Shown here one piece after another: positions 1 through 9,098 of a stretch of DNA of 64,000 nucleotides. Each line of letters begins with the position of its first letter. The stretch's first letter is position 1. Position numbers and translations under genes: made by a program. This DNA comes from an uncultured Flavobacteriales bacterium. Lineage in GTDB: Bacteria; Bacteroidota; Bacteroidia; Flavobacteriales_G; Salibacteraceae. The DNA lies in contig CALCCE010000252.1 of NCBI GenBank assembly GCA_937899835.1, positions 39,229 through 103,228 on the forward strand. The letters run 5' to 3'. The notes under the pieces are model-generated. The model was not told the origin of the DNA. It ran no database searches and saw only the letters and a program-made list of their open reading frames with translations.

Positions 1-1428
1 CTTTTGGCGCCCAGGTTTGGTTTGGATTCCCCAACTCAACCAATAAGTTCCAAACCAATGAGCCGAATCGAAAATGGCGCCCACTTCGTTTTGATTAAGC
101 GGATAGGGTGAAAATTGCAAGGGGTCGGACCGAAATGCTCTTGTTCTTACCGAATCGATGTTGAGCACCACAATCCGGTTGCCGGAAGGAAACTCCAATT
201 GCAATTTTTCCTGCAATTCGCGAACATGCACCCGATGGCGCAGGCTGATGCTTTTTGAGCTTTCCATAGGCAAAATGTAGTGCCACAAAAGTTGGCCCTT
301 CTGATCGATACTTGCGACCAACGTATGTGTAAAACGATAGCCATCAAATATCTCACGAGTAGCCACCACTGGTTGACCATTGGCTCCGGTAGCCATGTAG
401 GTTTCGGTGCGATAGGTTCGGTGATAAGCTTCGGCAATAATCACCCATTGTCCTTGGTAATCCTTGATGGGATGGAGCAAGAATTGATGCCGGTCAGAAA
501 GGGGTTCTCGCAAATTGGGAGGCTCATTGGGATCTTGACGTGCTTTTAGTGCTTCCTGGCGATTGTTCATTGGCGTACGGCCCAATTCTTTCAGAGGATA
601 ATACTCCATAAAATCCACTGACTCTTGTTGAATACCAGCCAAAAACAACCCTTTCACAGCCTTGGAACGGGGTTCGCTCCAGGTTCCGAAAAGCAACTCA
701 CGGCCGTCTTCTACCCGGTGTACCGACCCGGTGTGCAAACTGTGCTCATCATCATCGTTGGCAAAGGTGATTTCACCTAAACTTTTTCCGTTGGGTCCAA
801 ACTGCAACACTTTTAAATGACAGGCATTTTGATGGCACTGCCGTACAAAGCCTCTTACCCGTTGTTGGCTGGTATCGGCTCTCAGCCCTTCCAGGCTTTG
901 ATTTTTTCCTACTCCTGGTAGTTGTACTTGCTGGCGCTTATTTTCAGGATCAATCACTGCCAGAAAGGGAGTTTTCTTAAAGGCGCCACCCAAATACACC
1001 ATACCATTCATCACCTGCATGCTTTCAATGGCTGCCCCAGGAATCAAGTTTCCTTGATGCTTTTGCACTTCCTGAGACAGGTGATTGGCATAAATTAAGG
1101 TATAGCTTCCTTTGCGTTCATCCCGAAACAACAAGGCTACACCCTGATGATCTTGTTCCCACTTGGAAAATTTTTGCCGATTGGGAACATTGGTTTCTGT
1201 TTTCCAGGATTCTTCCAGATTCGCATTAAAGCCAGTAATTTCCCAAACCTGTCGTCGAGAGCTTTTGCGCGAATTGTGGGCTGAAAGTAACACCCCTTTG
1301 GTGCCCATAGTAGCTACTACCCAGGTCTGGTAACCACTGGTTGAGAACTCTACAAAAGTAGAATCGGAGGATTGTGTATACCCCGTCAAAGAGGTAAACA
1401 GAATAATAATGGGTAGAAGCAGGCGCAT
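1..1428 (-). CDS. Exported hypothetical protein, 3' end outside window
   Basis: The frame read leftwards from the ATG at 1428 stays open for all 476 codons to base 1, so the C-terminus lies beyond the window. The N-terminus (MRLLLPIIILFTSLTGYTQS) is a classic signal peptide with probable cleavage after about residue 18-20. The rest is a soluble-looking, beta-rich protein with short repeating motifs such as VYLGGAFKK and ITFANDDDE, which might be a beta-propeller or a secreted sensor; I recognise no family. A good promoter lies just upstream (1454-1485). A T9SS sorting domain could lie in the missing end. Overlapping shorter frames are shadows. Confidence 0.8.
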   Translation of the reverse strand, partial: MRLLLPIIILFTSLTGYTQSSDSTFVEFSTSGYQTWVVATMGTKGVLLSAHNSRKSSRRQVWEITGFNANLEESWKTETNVPNRQKFSKWEQDHQGVALLFRDERKGSYTLIYANHLSQEVQKHQGNLIPGAAIESMQVMNGMVYLGGAFKKTPFLAVIDPENKRQQVQLPGVGKNQSLEGLRADTSQQRVRGFVRQCHQNACHLKVLQFGPNGKSLGEITFANDDDEHSLHTGSVHRVEDGRELLFGTWSEPRSKAVKGLFLAGIQQESVDFMEYYPLKELGRTPMNNRQEALKARQDPNEPPNLREPLSDRHQFLLHPIKDYQGQWVIIAEAYHRTYRTETYMATGANGQPVVATREIFDGYRFTHTLVASIDQKGQLLWHYILPMESSKSISLRHRVHVRELQEKLQLEFPSGNRIVVLNIDSVRTRAFRSDPLQFSPYPLNQNEVGAIFDSAHWFGTYWLSWGIQTKPGRQK

Positions 1429-1453
1429 ATGAAAGCGGAAAATTTCCACTTAA

Positions 1454-1485
1454 CAAAGGTAGCGGCCAACCTCCACCCTACCAAA
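1454..1485 (-). promoter_or_regulatory. Bacteroidota-type promoter for the left-edge gene
   Basis: On the minus strand TTTG (1485-1482) is followed after 20 bases by TACCTTTG (1461-1454), a full match to the Bacteroidota TTTG/TAnnTTTG pattern. It sits 25 bases before the ATG at 1428. Confidence 0.6.
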
Positions 1486-1515
1486 ATAGCTTTCCGTTTG
1501 TTTGAAATGCAACAA

Positions 1516-2427
1516 TCAGTGGCGAACAATTAACTTTTCAACCACCGGTAAATATCCCGTCTCTTTCCAACGAAGGAAGTAGATACCTGACGGTAAATCT
1601 GCTAAGGACAAAGGAATGGTAGATTCGGAAATTGGGGTCGCCCAAACCTCCTTCCCCAACACATTGTGTAATTGAAGTGTTCCAGCTGCCTCTTGAGGAA
1701 CAGTTATCGTAACCTCATCGTTTGCCGGATTAGGAAATACTTGCAATTCGCTTTCGACAATGGTTTCGGCCACTGAGGTAACCGATGAATCCAGGGCCAG
1801 TCCATCAATTTGCAAGACACTGTTGTTGGCGGCATTGGCCGAGTCGCTGGATAAAATGTGAACCACCAGAGAGTCTGGTGTAGTGCCGGGAAGCAAGGTT
1901 TGCAGGACCAGAGAAAAAGTGGTGAAATTGGCGGTTGGGCCCAAGGTAACTTTACCATAGGCTACCGTATCGGACACTTGCGTTGCTGTGTTCCACTTCT
2001 TCGTCCAAACCTCTACAAGGGCAACATCGCCGGCTTGACCGGCAGTGTATTGATACATTCCGGTTAGGCCCGTAGCGGCTCCGGTATAGGGAGTTCCAGC
2101 ATCGTGTAAGGTTGGTGAATACTGACTAAAATTTAAACCTGTGGTTCCGTTGACCAACACCGCAGGTGCTACATCACCAAATATGCCAATGGTTCGCATT
2201 TCAGCCACAAACATACCGTCAGGGGCATTGCCTTCCTGACGAACACCCGCAGCAATAAATTCTGTAGTTGCATTGCTCGTGGTCCAATCGGTTGGAAACA
2301 TCCAATCAAAGGGAGGTGCCTGGCCCGAAGGGCTCCAATTTTCAAAGCTTGGATTAAGAAGGTTTTGCCCTAATCCCTGAAATGCAATGAGCGTTAAAAA
2401 GAGGGTTGTTGAGAAGATCAGTCGCAT
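1516..2427 (-). CDS. Exported protein with T9SS type A C-terminal sorting domain
   Basis: 303 residues. It has a signal peptide (about residues 1-20, ending GLGQ). The middle begins NLLNPSFENWSPSG, a pattern seen in secreted Bacteroidota proteins with a jelly-roll-like module (the NPSFE..W start, DSLVVHILSSDS and LQIDGLALDSS near its end). The last ~80 residues form a typical Por-secretion sorting domain: VFPNPANDEVTI, an LQLHNVLGKEV strand, LPSGIYFLRW and a basic tail. The protein is therefore expected to be exported by Sec, cross the outer membrane by the type IX system and be cell-surface attached or released. No catalytic motif is visible, so its ligand is unknown. It lies 87 bases upstream of the next minus-strand gene and may be transcribed separately from it. 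Confidence 0.88.
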   Translation of the reverse strand: MRLIFSTTLFLTLIAFQGLGQNLLNPSFENWSPSGQAPPFDWMFPTDWTTSNATTEFIAAGVRQEGNAPDGMFVAEMRTIGIFGDVAPAVLVNGTTGLNFSQYSPTLHDAGTPYTGAATGLTGMYQYTAGQAGDVALVEVWTKKWNTATQVSDTVAYGKVTLGPTANFTTFSLVLQTLLPGTTPDSLVVHILSSDSANAANNSVLQIDGLALDSSVTSVAETIVESELQVFPNPANDEVTITVPQEAAGTLQLHNVLGKEVWATPISESTIPLSLADLPSGIYFLRWKETGYLPVVEKLIVRH

Positions 2428-2511
2428 TCTATTTCGTTGTTGTTGTTAACAATGAAGGATGAATGCGGAGTAAAAAGGGTTGCACCGCCACCATAGGTCT
2501 CGGCAATCTTT

Positions 2512-2844
2512 CTATACTAAAGGGATAGCGTCACGGCTCCCGTTGAGCAGGTTGGGCTTTCCGTTCATTGGAGGACCATCTGCCCCCATGGTAATGGTTG
2601 TTCCAAGTACGTCATTCTGATTTTTGTCCGTACCTACCAATATCAATTGCCGATGACCTTCTTGATCTTGTGCATAGTAAATCCTGATACCTACTACAGC
2701 AGGTTGCCTCAGTATTTTCAACAGTTTTTCAGTTCCAAAAAAACTGGCTCTAATATGCTCTGGATTAACTATTCGGAAATTCTCGGTCCACTCGGCAGCC
2801 AAACGAGGATCTACCTCGGTGCCTTCGGTTCCTTCAAATGTCAT
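2512..2844 (-). CDS. Small hypothetical protein
   Basis: 110 residues from the ATG at 2844. An in-frame TTG at 2871 would add nine residues (NRHNPFIQ before MTFEG) and cannot be excluded. There is no signal peptide or membrane segment. Motifs include VVGIRIYYAQDQEG and LILVGTDKNQNDV, which look like a small alpha/beta cytoplasmic protein. I do not recognise the family. It lies between the TraB-like gene and a T9SS cargo gene on the same strand. Confidence 0.6.
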   Translation of the reverse strand: MTFEGTEGTEVDPRLAAEWTENFRIVNPEHIRASFFGTEKLLKILRQPAVVGIRIYYAQDQEGHRQLILVGTDKNQNDVLGTTITMGADGPPMNGKPNLLNGSRDAIPLV

Positions 2845-2918
2845 TTGAATAAAAGGGTTATGTCGATTCAATCCTTAGAACATGAGCGTTCTTTCGGACA
2901 TCTCTAAGATAAGCAGAA

Positions 2919-5900
2919 TTAATAGCCCCTGGAAGGTTCTGCTGCATTTTCGGCTGCTTCCAACAAATAAGGGTTGTCTGGCTTGTACAAATACCTGCGA
3001 ATGTGCTCCTCACCTGAATACGCATCCCACTCGTCTTCAAGACGAAATACATTTACTTCATTCCAGTCCAGTGCTGTTATGTCACTGGTGTTGAAAGAAA
3101 TGGCCCAGGATGCCGTATCCTCGTCTCTCCACCAAGAGTAGTGCACTTCAAAAACATAAAAAGTGCCTGCAGTATCTCCATCCTGATAGGCAACTACCTC
3201 TGTTAACTCCGACTTTTTAATGTTGTAGTCTTCATCCAGTTGTGCTGTGAGGTAACTTTTAGCCAACATCTCCATGGTCAACATACTTTTGGGTAGTTCC
3301 TCCAACCTTCCGGCTCTATGCATGCGTCTTACCAACCATTGACGAGAAATATCATTGGCAGCGATGTTTTTCAAGCGCTTCTTATCATAGGATTTACCCA
3401 TTTCTATCAAGCAAAGAATAGCGGAGGTTGCTAACCAGCTGTTGCTGTCTGCTACCAGAGCTTCCACCTTCTGCACAAGTGATTTTTCTGGTGCCAGGAA
3501 TGCAACAAAATTCAAAGTATGGGCGAGACTGGAATTTCGATCGTACGACTCGCAAGTATCACGATAATAGAGCTCCCAATCCAAATGTTGTAACCAATCA
3601 TTTTCATGGGCCAAAATAGAATCTTTCCCTATAAGATTGCTGTCTATCAGCATTTGGATACGCCTAAGAACAGGTTCTGACAGATCAGGATTTGGCAATA
3701 AATTCACCAAATCTGTAAAATGCCGCTCATAAACCTCAGTATTGTTCCAATATTGGTTCACCAACCAATAGTAAGAGGTAGAATGACGGTTGGAAACAGT
3801 ACGCAAGGCAGTGTCGGTCAACAACTGCTCAAATACAAATTTGGTAAACACTGGTTCATCTACATCTCCCATCAGGCTCAACACCTTCCTGCGAACGGCC
3901 GCATCAGGAAAAGAAGGATAGAGCGGCATCAGAAAACCAGCTAAGTCGCTATCATTGAGAACACTACTCTTTTTAAGCAACATCTGCAGAATTTGCCAAT
4001 CCTCGGAAGAATCGGTTGGAAAAGTGTCTATAATTGCTTCGGTTAACCGTTCAAAATGCGTGGAATCGAAGGGGTAATCATCTAAATATCTCAGCGCTTT
4101 TTTTACAGAATCTGCGTCATCTACCTTTAGGGTTGCCATCAACAACTCGTAAGGATCGTCATAAGGATTCCCTGAATCGGGCACTAAAATTTCAAATTCA
4201 TCGAAAAAAGGATCGTTGCCGGGGCCATCCAATTCAGCTTTTCGCCCTTCAGTAGTTAGAATAAACACCCGGTCGCCTTGCTGGATAAATCCCAAACGTT
4301 GATAGTATTCTTCGTTTCTGGTTTTGAGCCAGTATTGTTTGCCCTCCCTTCCTTGTACGATCCAAGGGCTTTCCTCCATCACCGAATCCTGGTAGCTTAG
4401 CTCTTGGTTGAGAAAAGTTTGGTAAAGCAAGCTATCGCTTGAATAATAGTTGGCCGAATCGATGGCCTCTACCTCTACCCAAAATTTGCGAAAGGTGAGA
4501 CTATCCCGGCAGGTACAATCGTATTCCTCTAATAGGCTGGTATCAGCGATTTCCGATTCTTTAGAACTGCTGTACCAGGTATAGTTATAGTTTCTTTTGT
4601 TGTTTTTAATAGTGACTGAATCGCAAGGAAAAACAGTTTTGTAATGTCCACGTTTGGGCTGAAAGGGCCTCCAAGTAATGTTGGATGCTGAATGAAATTT
4701 TAGTGAGTTAAAAAAACGCATGGCATCCGTTGAGTCCTTTTCATGGACACCCGCTGCTAAGTAATAAGTGCGATTTCCATGAATCACCTCTCGGATCATC
4801 TGCGCACCAAAATGATCTTCTACCCAGGCCGACATACTGGGTGTTCCCTGAGTTCGCACCGCGTAAGAGTATTTTAATTTATCGCCAAAGGCACTATTCA
4901 GGTCGTCGTCCAATAGCCTTAGTTCGGTGGAATAGTGGTCGTGTTTTTGTCTTTGATCTACATCCAAAGCTGCTACCATAAAGGGCAAACCCGTGACCGG
5001 ATCGATGCTGCGAAAGGCTTGGTAAGGCCTTTCTTCCCAGGCATACTCCATGGGTTGCGTTGGTGCATAGCGTTGAGGAATGCCTGGCATTTCAACGGAA
5101 ATCAACTCCTCAGGCACCGAAAAACGTTGCCATTGGCTTTCAGGATCTTTGTATTGAAGAGAATTGAAGAATTGGGCCACATCCTTCCGGTGAAAATTAC
5201 GCTGCTGGGCTTTCACTACTAATACCACCCACCGATGGTCTTGGACGATGATGCGTTGAATTATCGATCCTTTTTCGGTCTCCAGTAAATTTTCGCGTAC
5301 CCTTCTGCCCTCCCATTCCAAATCTCGGCTTCGCAATTTCTCACCGGGGGCGTATTCAATAAGCAGAGAAGCAAGGCTGTCTAACCTGCTGGAATCAAGT
5401 CCACTGTCGTTATTTTCTTCTACTGGCACTCCAAAAGCATAGTAGTAAATCCCAGTCCCAATATCCGGGTATAAAAAAACCTGACCTGGAATGCCCATAT
5501 GATGGTAAGCCACTGGCGGATAAGGCACTTCGAAACTCGCAGCAAAACCAGGAAGTTCCACACGGGTCCAGTTGTGGTCTTTTCTAGCAAGGGAAGCGGG
5601 TTCCTTCAAACCGCTTTTTGGGGCAACAATTGGGGTCACCAGGTAACCTTTATCGGCCAACAACTCAATGAGCCCGGAGTCTCCTGGCAGGTGGCCACAA
5701 CCCACCGCTACAAAAGTAGATTGATCGTGCATGATGCTGTCAAGGCGATCGGCCATGCGCACATTTCGGTCGGTGAGCAAAACCCGGTAGAAGCCTTCGG
5801 TATAAACATCTGAAGAACGCTCCTCGATAGTACCAATATCTGCCTCCTGGTAAAGCCCCAACAAATCGCGATAGCGAATCATACCCAATAATTTGGGCAA

Positions 5901-6443
5901 GCTTCCAAAGAGGTTTTGAAGTTGAACCGTTGCCCCATTGAAATCGTCAATGTCCCACTGCTCTTTGAAATGCTCTACGCCTATCACTTTTCTACCTGTA
6001 CGTCGACCGACATGGTAAAAGTAGCCATCGAGAAAGGTAGGCCGGGGATTTTGCTCATCATCAAAACGGTGGTTGAACAGCAGCAAACTCCATGGAGCTT
6101 GCCGGATAAATGCTTCTACATTAAATGTTAAATCACCTGGTAAACTGTTGTTACCTGAAGCATTGATGGCCAGAGCGAAATGGGACCGATAAGCTGAATC
6201 TGGATGCAACTCTAAGGCTACCTCTTCGCATTCTTCTAACTTAGCATAAACGGAATCGTTGAAGTCATACACTCGCTCGTCACGCAAGTGCATCGTACCA
6301 TACAGATAAGAAGGTTTTTTGAGGCCTTTACCTGATACTTTCCACAACAAAGTTTTGTGGGTATTCCAAACCTGGGCAGTAATTGGGGTTAGCCAGCAGG
6401 AAGCAAGCAGGACGACCAGCCCTATTTTGCTAAGTCTTTTCAC
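2919..6443 (-). CDS. Long exported TraB/GumN-family protein
   Basis: 1174 residues from a GTG at 6443. This start gives a clean signal peptide (MKRLSKIGLVVLLASCWLTP, then ITAQ) and sits just behind a TAnnTTTG box; a GTG at 6485 would precede that box. Residues ~30-270 match the TraB/GumN (PF01963) fold: LLWKVSGKG, YLYGTMHL (about 46-53) and a late VAVGCGHLPG (about 245). This family resembles Tiki-type metalloproteases, with the GTxH and GxGH motifs as the presumed active site. The remaining ~900 residues are unusual. They contain repeating ~130-residue segments with a recurrent 'VAxGxHEKD..AMRFFNSLKF' or 'AQFFNSLQY' ending, then an alpha-helical HEAT-like stretch (about 770-1080). Typical members are about 300 residues, so this is a fusion or expansion. 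Function beyond likely periplasmic or secreted location is unknown. Confidence 0.8.
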   Translation of the reverse strand: MKRLSKIGLVVLLASCWLTPITAQVWNTHKTLLWKVSGKGLKKPSYLYGTMHLRDERVYDFNDSVYAKLEECEEVALELHPDSAYRSHFALAINASGNNSLPGDLTFNVEAFIRQAPWSLLLFNHRFDDEQNPRPTFLDGYFYHVGRRTGRKVIGVEHFKEQWDIDDFNGATVQLQNLFGSLPKLLGMIRYRDLLGLYQEADIGTIEERSSDVYTEGFYRVLLTDRNVRMADRLDSIMHDQSTFVAVGCGHLPGDSGLIELLADKGYLVTPIVAPKSGLKEPASLARKDHNWTRVELPGFAASFEVPYPPVAYHHMGIPGQVFLYPDIGTGIYYYAFGVPVEENNDSGLDSSRLDSLASLLIEYAPGEKLRSRDLEWEGRRVRENLLETEKGSIIQRIIVQDHRWVVLVVKAQQRNFHRKDVAQFFNSLQYKDPESQWQRFSVPEELISVEMPGIPQRYAPTQPMEYAWEERPYQAFRSIDPVTGLPFMVAALDVDQRQKHDHYSTELRLLDDDLNSAFGDKLKYSYAVRTQGTPSMSAWVEDHFGAQMIREVIHGNRTYYLAAGVHEKDSTDAMRFFNSLKFHSASNITWRPFQPKRGHYKTVFPCDSVTIKNNKRNYNYTWYSSSKESEIADTSLLEEYDCTCRDSLTFRKFWVEVEAIDSANYYSSDSLLYQTFLNQELSYQDSVMEESPWIVQGREGKQYWLKTRNEEYYQRLGFIQQGDRVFILTTEGRKAELDGPGNDPFFDEFEILVPDSGNPYDDPYELLMATLKVDDADSVKKALRYLDDYPFDSTHFERLTEAIIDTFPTDSSEDWQILQMLLKKSSVLNDSDLAGFLMPLYPSFPDAAVRRKVLSLMGDVDEPVFTKFVFEQLLTDTALRTVSNRHSTSYYWLVNQYWNNTEVYERHFTDLVNLLPNPDLSEPVLRRIQMLIDSNLIGKDSILAHENDWLQHLDWELYYRDTCESYDRNSSLAHTLNFVAFLAPEKSLVQKVEALVADSNSWLATSAILCLIEMGKSYDKKRLKNIAANDISRQWLVRRMHRAGRLEELPKSMLTMEMLAKSYLTAQLDEDYNIKKSELTEVVAYQDGDTAGTFYVFEVHYSWWRDEDTASWAISFNTSDITALDWNEVNVFRLEDEWDAYSGEEHIRRYLYKPDNPYLLEAAENAAEPSRGY

Positions 6444-6453
6444 ATACACTACC

Positions 6454-6461
6454 CAAAGATA
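6454..6461 (-). promoter_or_regulatory. -7 element of the TraB-like gene
   Basis: TATCTTTG on the minus strand is an exact TAnnTTTG match ending 10 bases before the GTG at 6443, with a TTG 17 bases upstream of it. The implied leader is only a few bases long. Confidence 0.5.
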
Positions 6462-6851
6462 CTTTATGCAAAGCGGAACAACCACATGAAAACCGGCCTT
6501 ATCCTGTCGAAGAGCCCAAAAGCAATTGGAGCCGAAAACCCGCTCATGTAGTAAAAGAGTATGTTTCGTCTTCGCATAGTGGGTGGTAATAGAGCGGTCA
6601 ACATGGTTTTCTTTTAATCATTGAGGGAGAATCGAAAGCACAATTGGGGGGAGATGGAAGAAGAAGGCAGCCGACTTGGAAGAAGTACCAGAAATAATTA
6701 TTGCGGTTAAAATAATATCATAATCACCTTACTTTCAATTGGTTAAAACCATTTTATCATCTCTCCTGACCCTGCTACACGAAAAAAATCAAGAATCGGA
6801 TGTAACTTAATCAGACCTTGGCGACACCTACTGAAAAGGAACGGTTTCCTA
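6462..6851. other. Intergenic region between divergent genes
   Basis: No convincing gene here. It must hold control sequences for the ECF sigma gene (plus) and the TraB-like gene (minus). An AT-rich stretch at about 6700-6770 contains the inverted repeat TGGTT-AA-AACCA (6740-6751), a possible operator. No clear TAnnTTTG box precedes the sigma gene, which would fit autoregulation by the ECF sigma factor, but that is inference. Confidence 0.4.
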
Positions 6852-7373
6852 ATGCCTGAATCTACACCCAAACAATCGCAAGAGCGTTTTCTTCAACTCT
6901 ACCAACCGGTTCATGAATCGTTGTTGCGCTTTTGTGAAGCAATGACCCGGCATCCGGAACTGGCGAAAGAACTGGTGAGTGAAGTAGTATTGGAAGCCTT
7001 GGAGAACTTGCACAAACTTCGAGACGAAGCAGCCTTTCTGGGATTTCTTTTTGGCATCGCGCGCAATTGTCATCGAAGAAAGTTTCGCAGAAAAGCGAGA
7101 GAAACCGATTTACCGGATCAGGTGTTGCACCGAGCGGATCAGAATCCTGGTCCGGAGCGGTCTGCCGAGGTGGCTTTGCTGTATGAAGCCCTTGCCAAAT
7201 TACCTGAAAAACAACAAGAAGCCCTCTTACTCTTCGAAGTATCCGGCTTTTCGTTGGAAGAAATCCGCAAAATTCAAGGCGGTTCGCTCTCTGGGGTGAA
7301 ACTGCGGCTGAAACGCGGACGCGAAAAATTGAAAAAACTTCTCGGGCTATTGGAGCCTGCCACAACTGGATAA
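6852..7373 (+). CDS. ECF-type RNA polymerase sigma factor
   Basis: 173 residues. Region 2 lies at about 14-80 (ELAKELVSEVVLEALENL, then FLFGIARNCHRRKFRRKAR, the usual DNA-melting and -10 recognition helix). Region 4 lies at about 105-165 (LYEALAKLPEKQQEALLLFEVSGFS, LEEIRKIQGGSLSGVKLRLKRG, REKLKKLL), a helix-turn-helix for the -35. The gene redirects RNA polymerase to a small regulon. Its stop codon is 2 bases before the next gene, which encodes a one-TM protein, the standard layout of an ECF sigma factor with its membrane partner. No signal peptide, as expected for a cytoplasmic factor. Confidence 0.93.
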   Translation: MPESTPKQSQERFLQLYQPVHESLLRFCEAMTRHPELAKELVSEVVLEALENLHKLRDEAAFLGFLFGIARNCHRRKFRRKARETDLPDQVLHRADQNPGPERSAEVALLYEALAKLPEKQQEALLLFEVSGFSLEEIRKIQGGSLSGVKLRLKRGREKLKKLLGLLEPATTG

Positions 7374-7375
7374 TC

Positions 7376-8956
7376 ATGAATCAGGACCTGAACAGCTATT
7401 TTAAGGAGTTACGCTCCTCGCTGGAAGCGGATATGCCTTTCGAAGAAGTGAAAGGCTTGGTTCAAAACCATCCGATCGGCAAAGCACCTATTCCCAAGGG
7501 CAAAACCTTTTTAAACGGCACAACGATGACCATCACCTCGCTTTCTGTAATTACTGGCGCTACCCTGCTATGGTTAGCAACCGGTAGTAGCACTCAACCA
7601 GAAGCGCAAAATAGTTCTATTTCAGCGCCATCAAAAGTAAAAGTGGAAACGCACCATACGGCGGAAACCCCGACCTTGGAAGCTTCTGAACAGCCTTCGG
7701 AAACCAAATTTAAAAATCTCAAAAACAGCACACTACATCAAGAAACAAAAGTCACTATTGAAGACGTGATAGCATTGGACTCTTTGCCTGTACCGGTTGC
7801 TGTTCCCACTCCTCAAAAACAGGAAATATCTTCTCCTTTAAAAAAATATGCCACCCAAAAAGACACTCAGCCTACGGGTGATACGAGAGTGACTTGGGGC
7901 ACAAAAACCGATGATCCACCCCGGCCAATTATGGCTCAAACCAATACTCCCTATTCTTCAAGTCAACTGCTACCTGAACCCCAGTCCCCCCAATTCAGCC
8001 TAAGGGAAGCGAGTAATATGGATGATCCTGACCCGGAAACAGAAAATGCGAAGGTATTTCTAATCAAAGCAACCGACACAAAAGAAAAGTTGGATGAAAT
8101 TCAAAAAGCCTTGGAGAACGAGGGCTTCAAAGCCAACATTAAGGGGACTTTCCGAAATGGTACCTTGACCGCCTTAAAAGGCCAGGTGAAGAAAAACAAA
8201 TCGAACACCAGTTTTGTAGTTACCGATTTCGAACGGGTGGAGATCACCGTGAAGATGAATAAGAAAGGAGAACTATTGGGAGTAGACATTGCCTCTGACG
8301 ACGATATCGGTTACTTAAGAAAAATTGAAAACCAGAGTTACAGTCAAAATCAAGCTCCTGCTCCTCCTCCGTCGGCTATTCCTCCGCCTCCGGTAGGCTT
8401 TTCACCATCAACCGAAGAGGAACTTCGACAACATCGGGAAGCCATGGAAAATGAGGCGCAGGTACTGGCAGAAGAGGCTCGGGCCATTGCAGCAGAGCTG
8501 CGCGCTACCATGGAAGATGCCTCTGCAACAGCAGCTAAGGAAGCGCATGTTTTGCGCATAGAAGCGCAAGCGGATGCCTTGGAAGCCAAAGCTGACCTTT
8601 TGGAAGAAAGTATTGAAATGATGGAGGCGAAAAAAGTGATGGAAGAAGAGCGGATTCGCCTGCTGGAAGAAGAAATTGAATTGCTCCGAAAAGAGGTAAA
8701 AACCTTGAGAGCAGAAAAAGATGAGGCGAAAGACTCAGCAACAGCAGAAAAAATTCAAGTTCAAATTGAGGCCGTTGAACGTCAGATCGAGCTTCGACGA
8801 AATACCCGTGAAGAAATGCGCAGTAAAGCCACTGAACAGCGGAACCAAATGCAAGAAAAGCGAAGTGTCATTTTGGAGCAAACCAGAGCCATCCGGCAAC
8901 AAGCAAGAGAACTGCGCAAAGAAGCCTGTGCCGCCAAGTGCAGCGATCAGCACTAA
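7376..8956 (+). CDS. Putative transmembrane anti-sigma/sensor with periplasmic coiled coil
   Basis: 526 residues, translationally close to the sigma gene (2-base gap). The first ~48 residues are short and cytoplasmic, suited to binding the sigma factor. One membrane helix lies at about 50-68 (MTITSLSVITGATLLWL). Then comes a Pro/Ser/Thr-rich linker (70-210), a compact domain (about 220-310; VFLIKATDTKEKLDEIQKAL, FRNGTLTALKG, VVTDFERVEITV), a proline run, and a long Ala/Glu/Arg-rich coiled coil (about 347-520). The compact domain resembles the C-terminal module of Bacteroidota anti-sigma/M56-like proteins ('LKxxGVxAxF..N..G.ITxIKG'), which is a weak match. No zinc-finger (HxxxCxxC) anti-sigma motif is visible. 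The role as anti-sigma factor is inferred from position and topology. Confidence 0.75.
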   Translation: MNQDLNSYFKELRSSLEADMPFEEVKGLVQNHPIGKAPIPKGKTFLNGTTMTITSLSVITGATLLWLATGSSTQPEAQNSSISAPSKVKVETHHTAETPTLEASEQPSETKFKNLKNSTLHQETKVTIEDVIALDSLPVPVAVPTPQKQEISSPLKKYATQKDTQPTGDTRVTWGTKTDDPPRPIMAQTNTPYSSSQLLPEPQSPQFSLREASNMDDPDPETENAKVFLIKATDTKEKLDEIQKALENEGFKANIKGTFRNGTLTALKGQVKKNKSNTSFVVTDFERVEITVKMNKKGELLGVDIASDDDIGYLRKIENQSYSQNQAPAPPPSAIPPPPVGFSPSTEEELRQHREAMENEAQVLAEEARAIAAELRATMEDASATAAKEAHVLRIEAQADALEAKADLLEESIEMMEAKKVMEEERIRLLEEEIELLRKEVKTLRAEKDEAKDSATAEKIQVQIEAVERQIELRRNTREEMRSKATEQRNQMQEKRSVILEQTRAIRQQARELRKEACAAKCSDQH

Positions 8957-9064
8957 TTGGACTTTAATCGCACCGTGAGACACCGTTTCTCCCAATAATT
9001 CCTTTAAAATATAGGCCTCAAACCATCTGCTCTTTGAGGGCATGTGTCTGAGAAGCCAATTGCT

Positions 9065-9072
9065 TAGATTTG
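9065..9072 (+). promoter_or_regulatory. -7 element upstream of the S9 peptidase
   Basis: TAGATTTG is an exact TAnnTTTG match 26 bases before the ATG at 9099. The only TTTG upstream (9033-9036) is 28 bases away, longer than usual. It rules against an earlier start at 9042. Confidence 0.45.
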
Positions 9073-9098
9073 CGCCTTCGGATCAAACTATTCCAACC

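Noticed and set aside
95..549. Three short frames (95-286 and 147-437 minus, 280-549 plus)
   Set aside because: All overlap the open minus-strand frame of the left-edge gene, which has a signal peptide and promoter; they have no family features.
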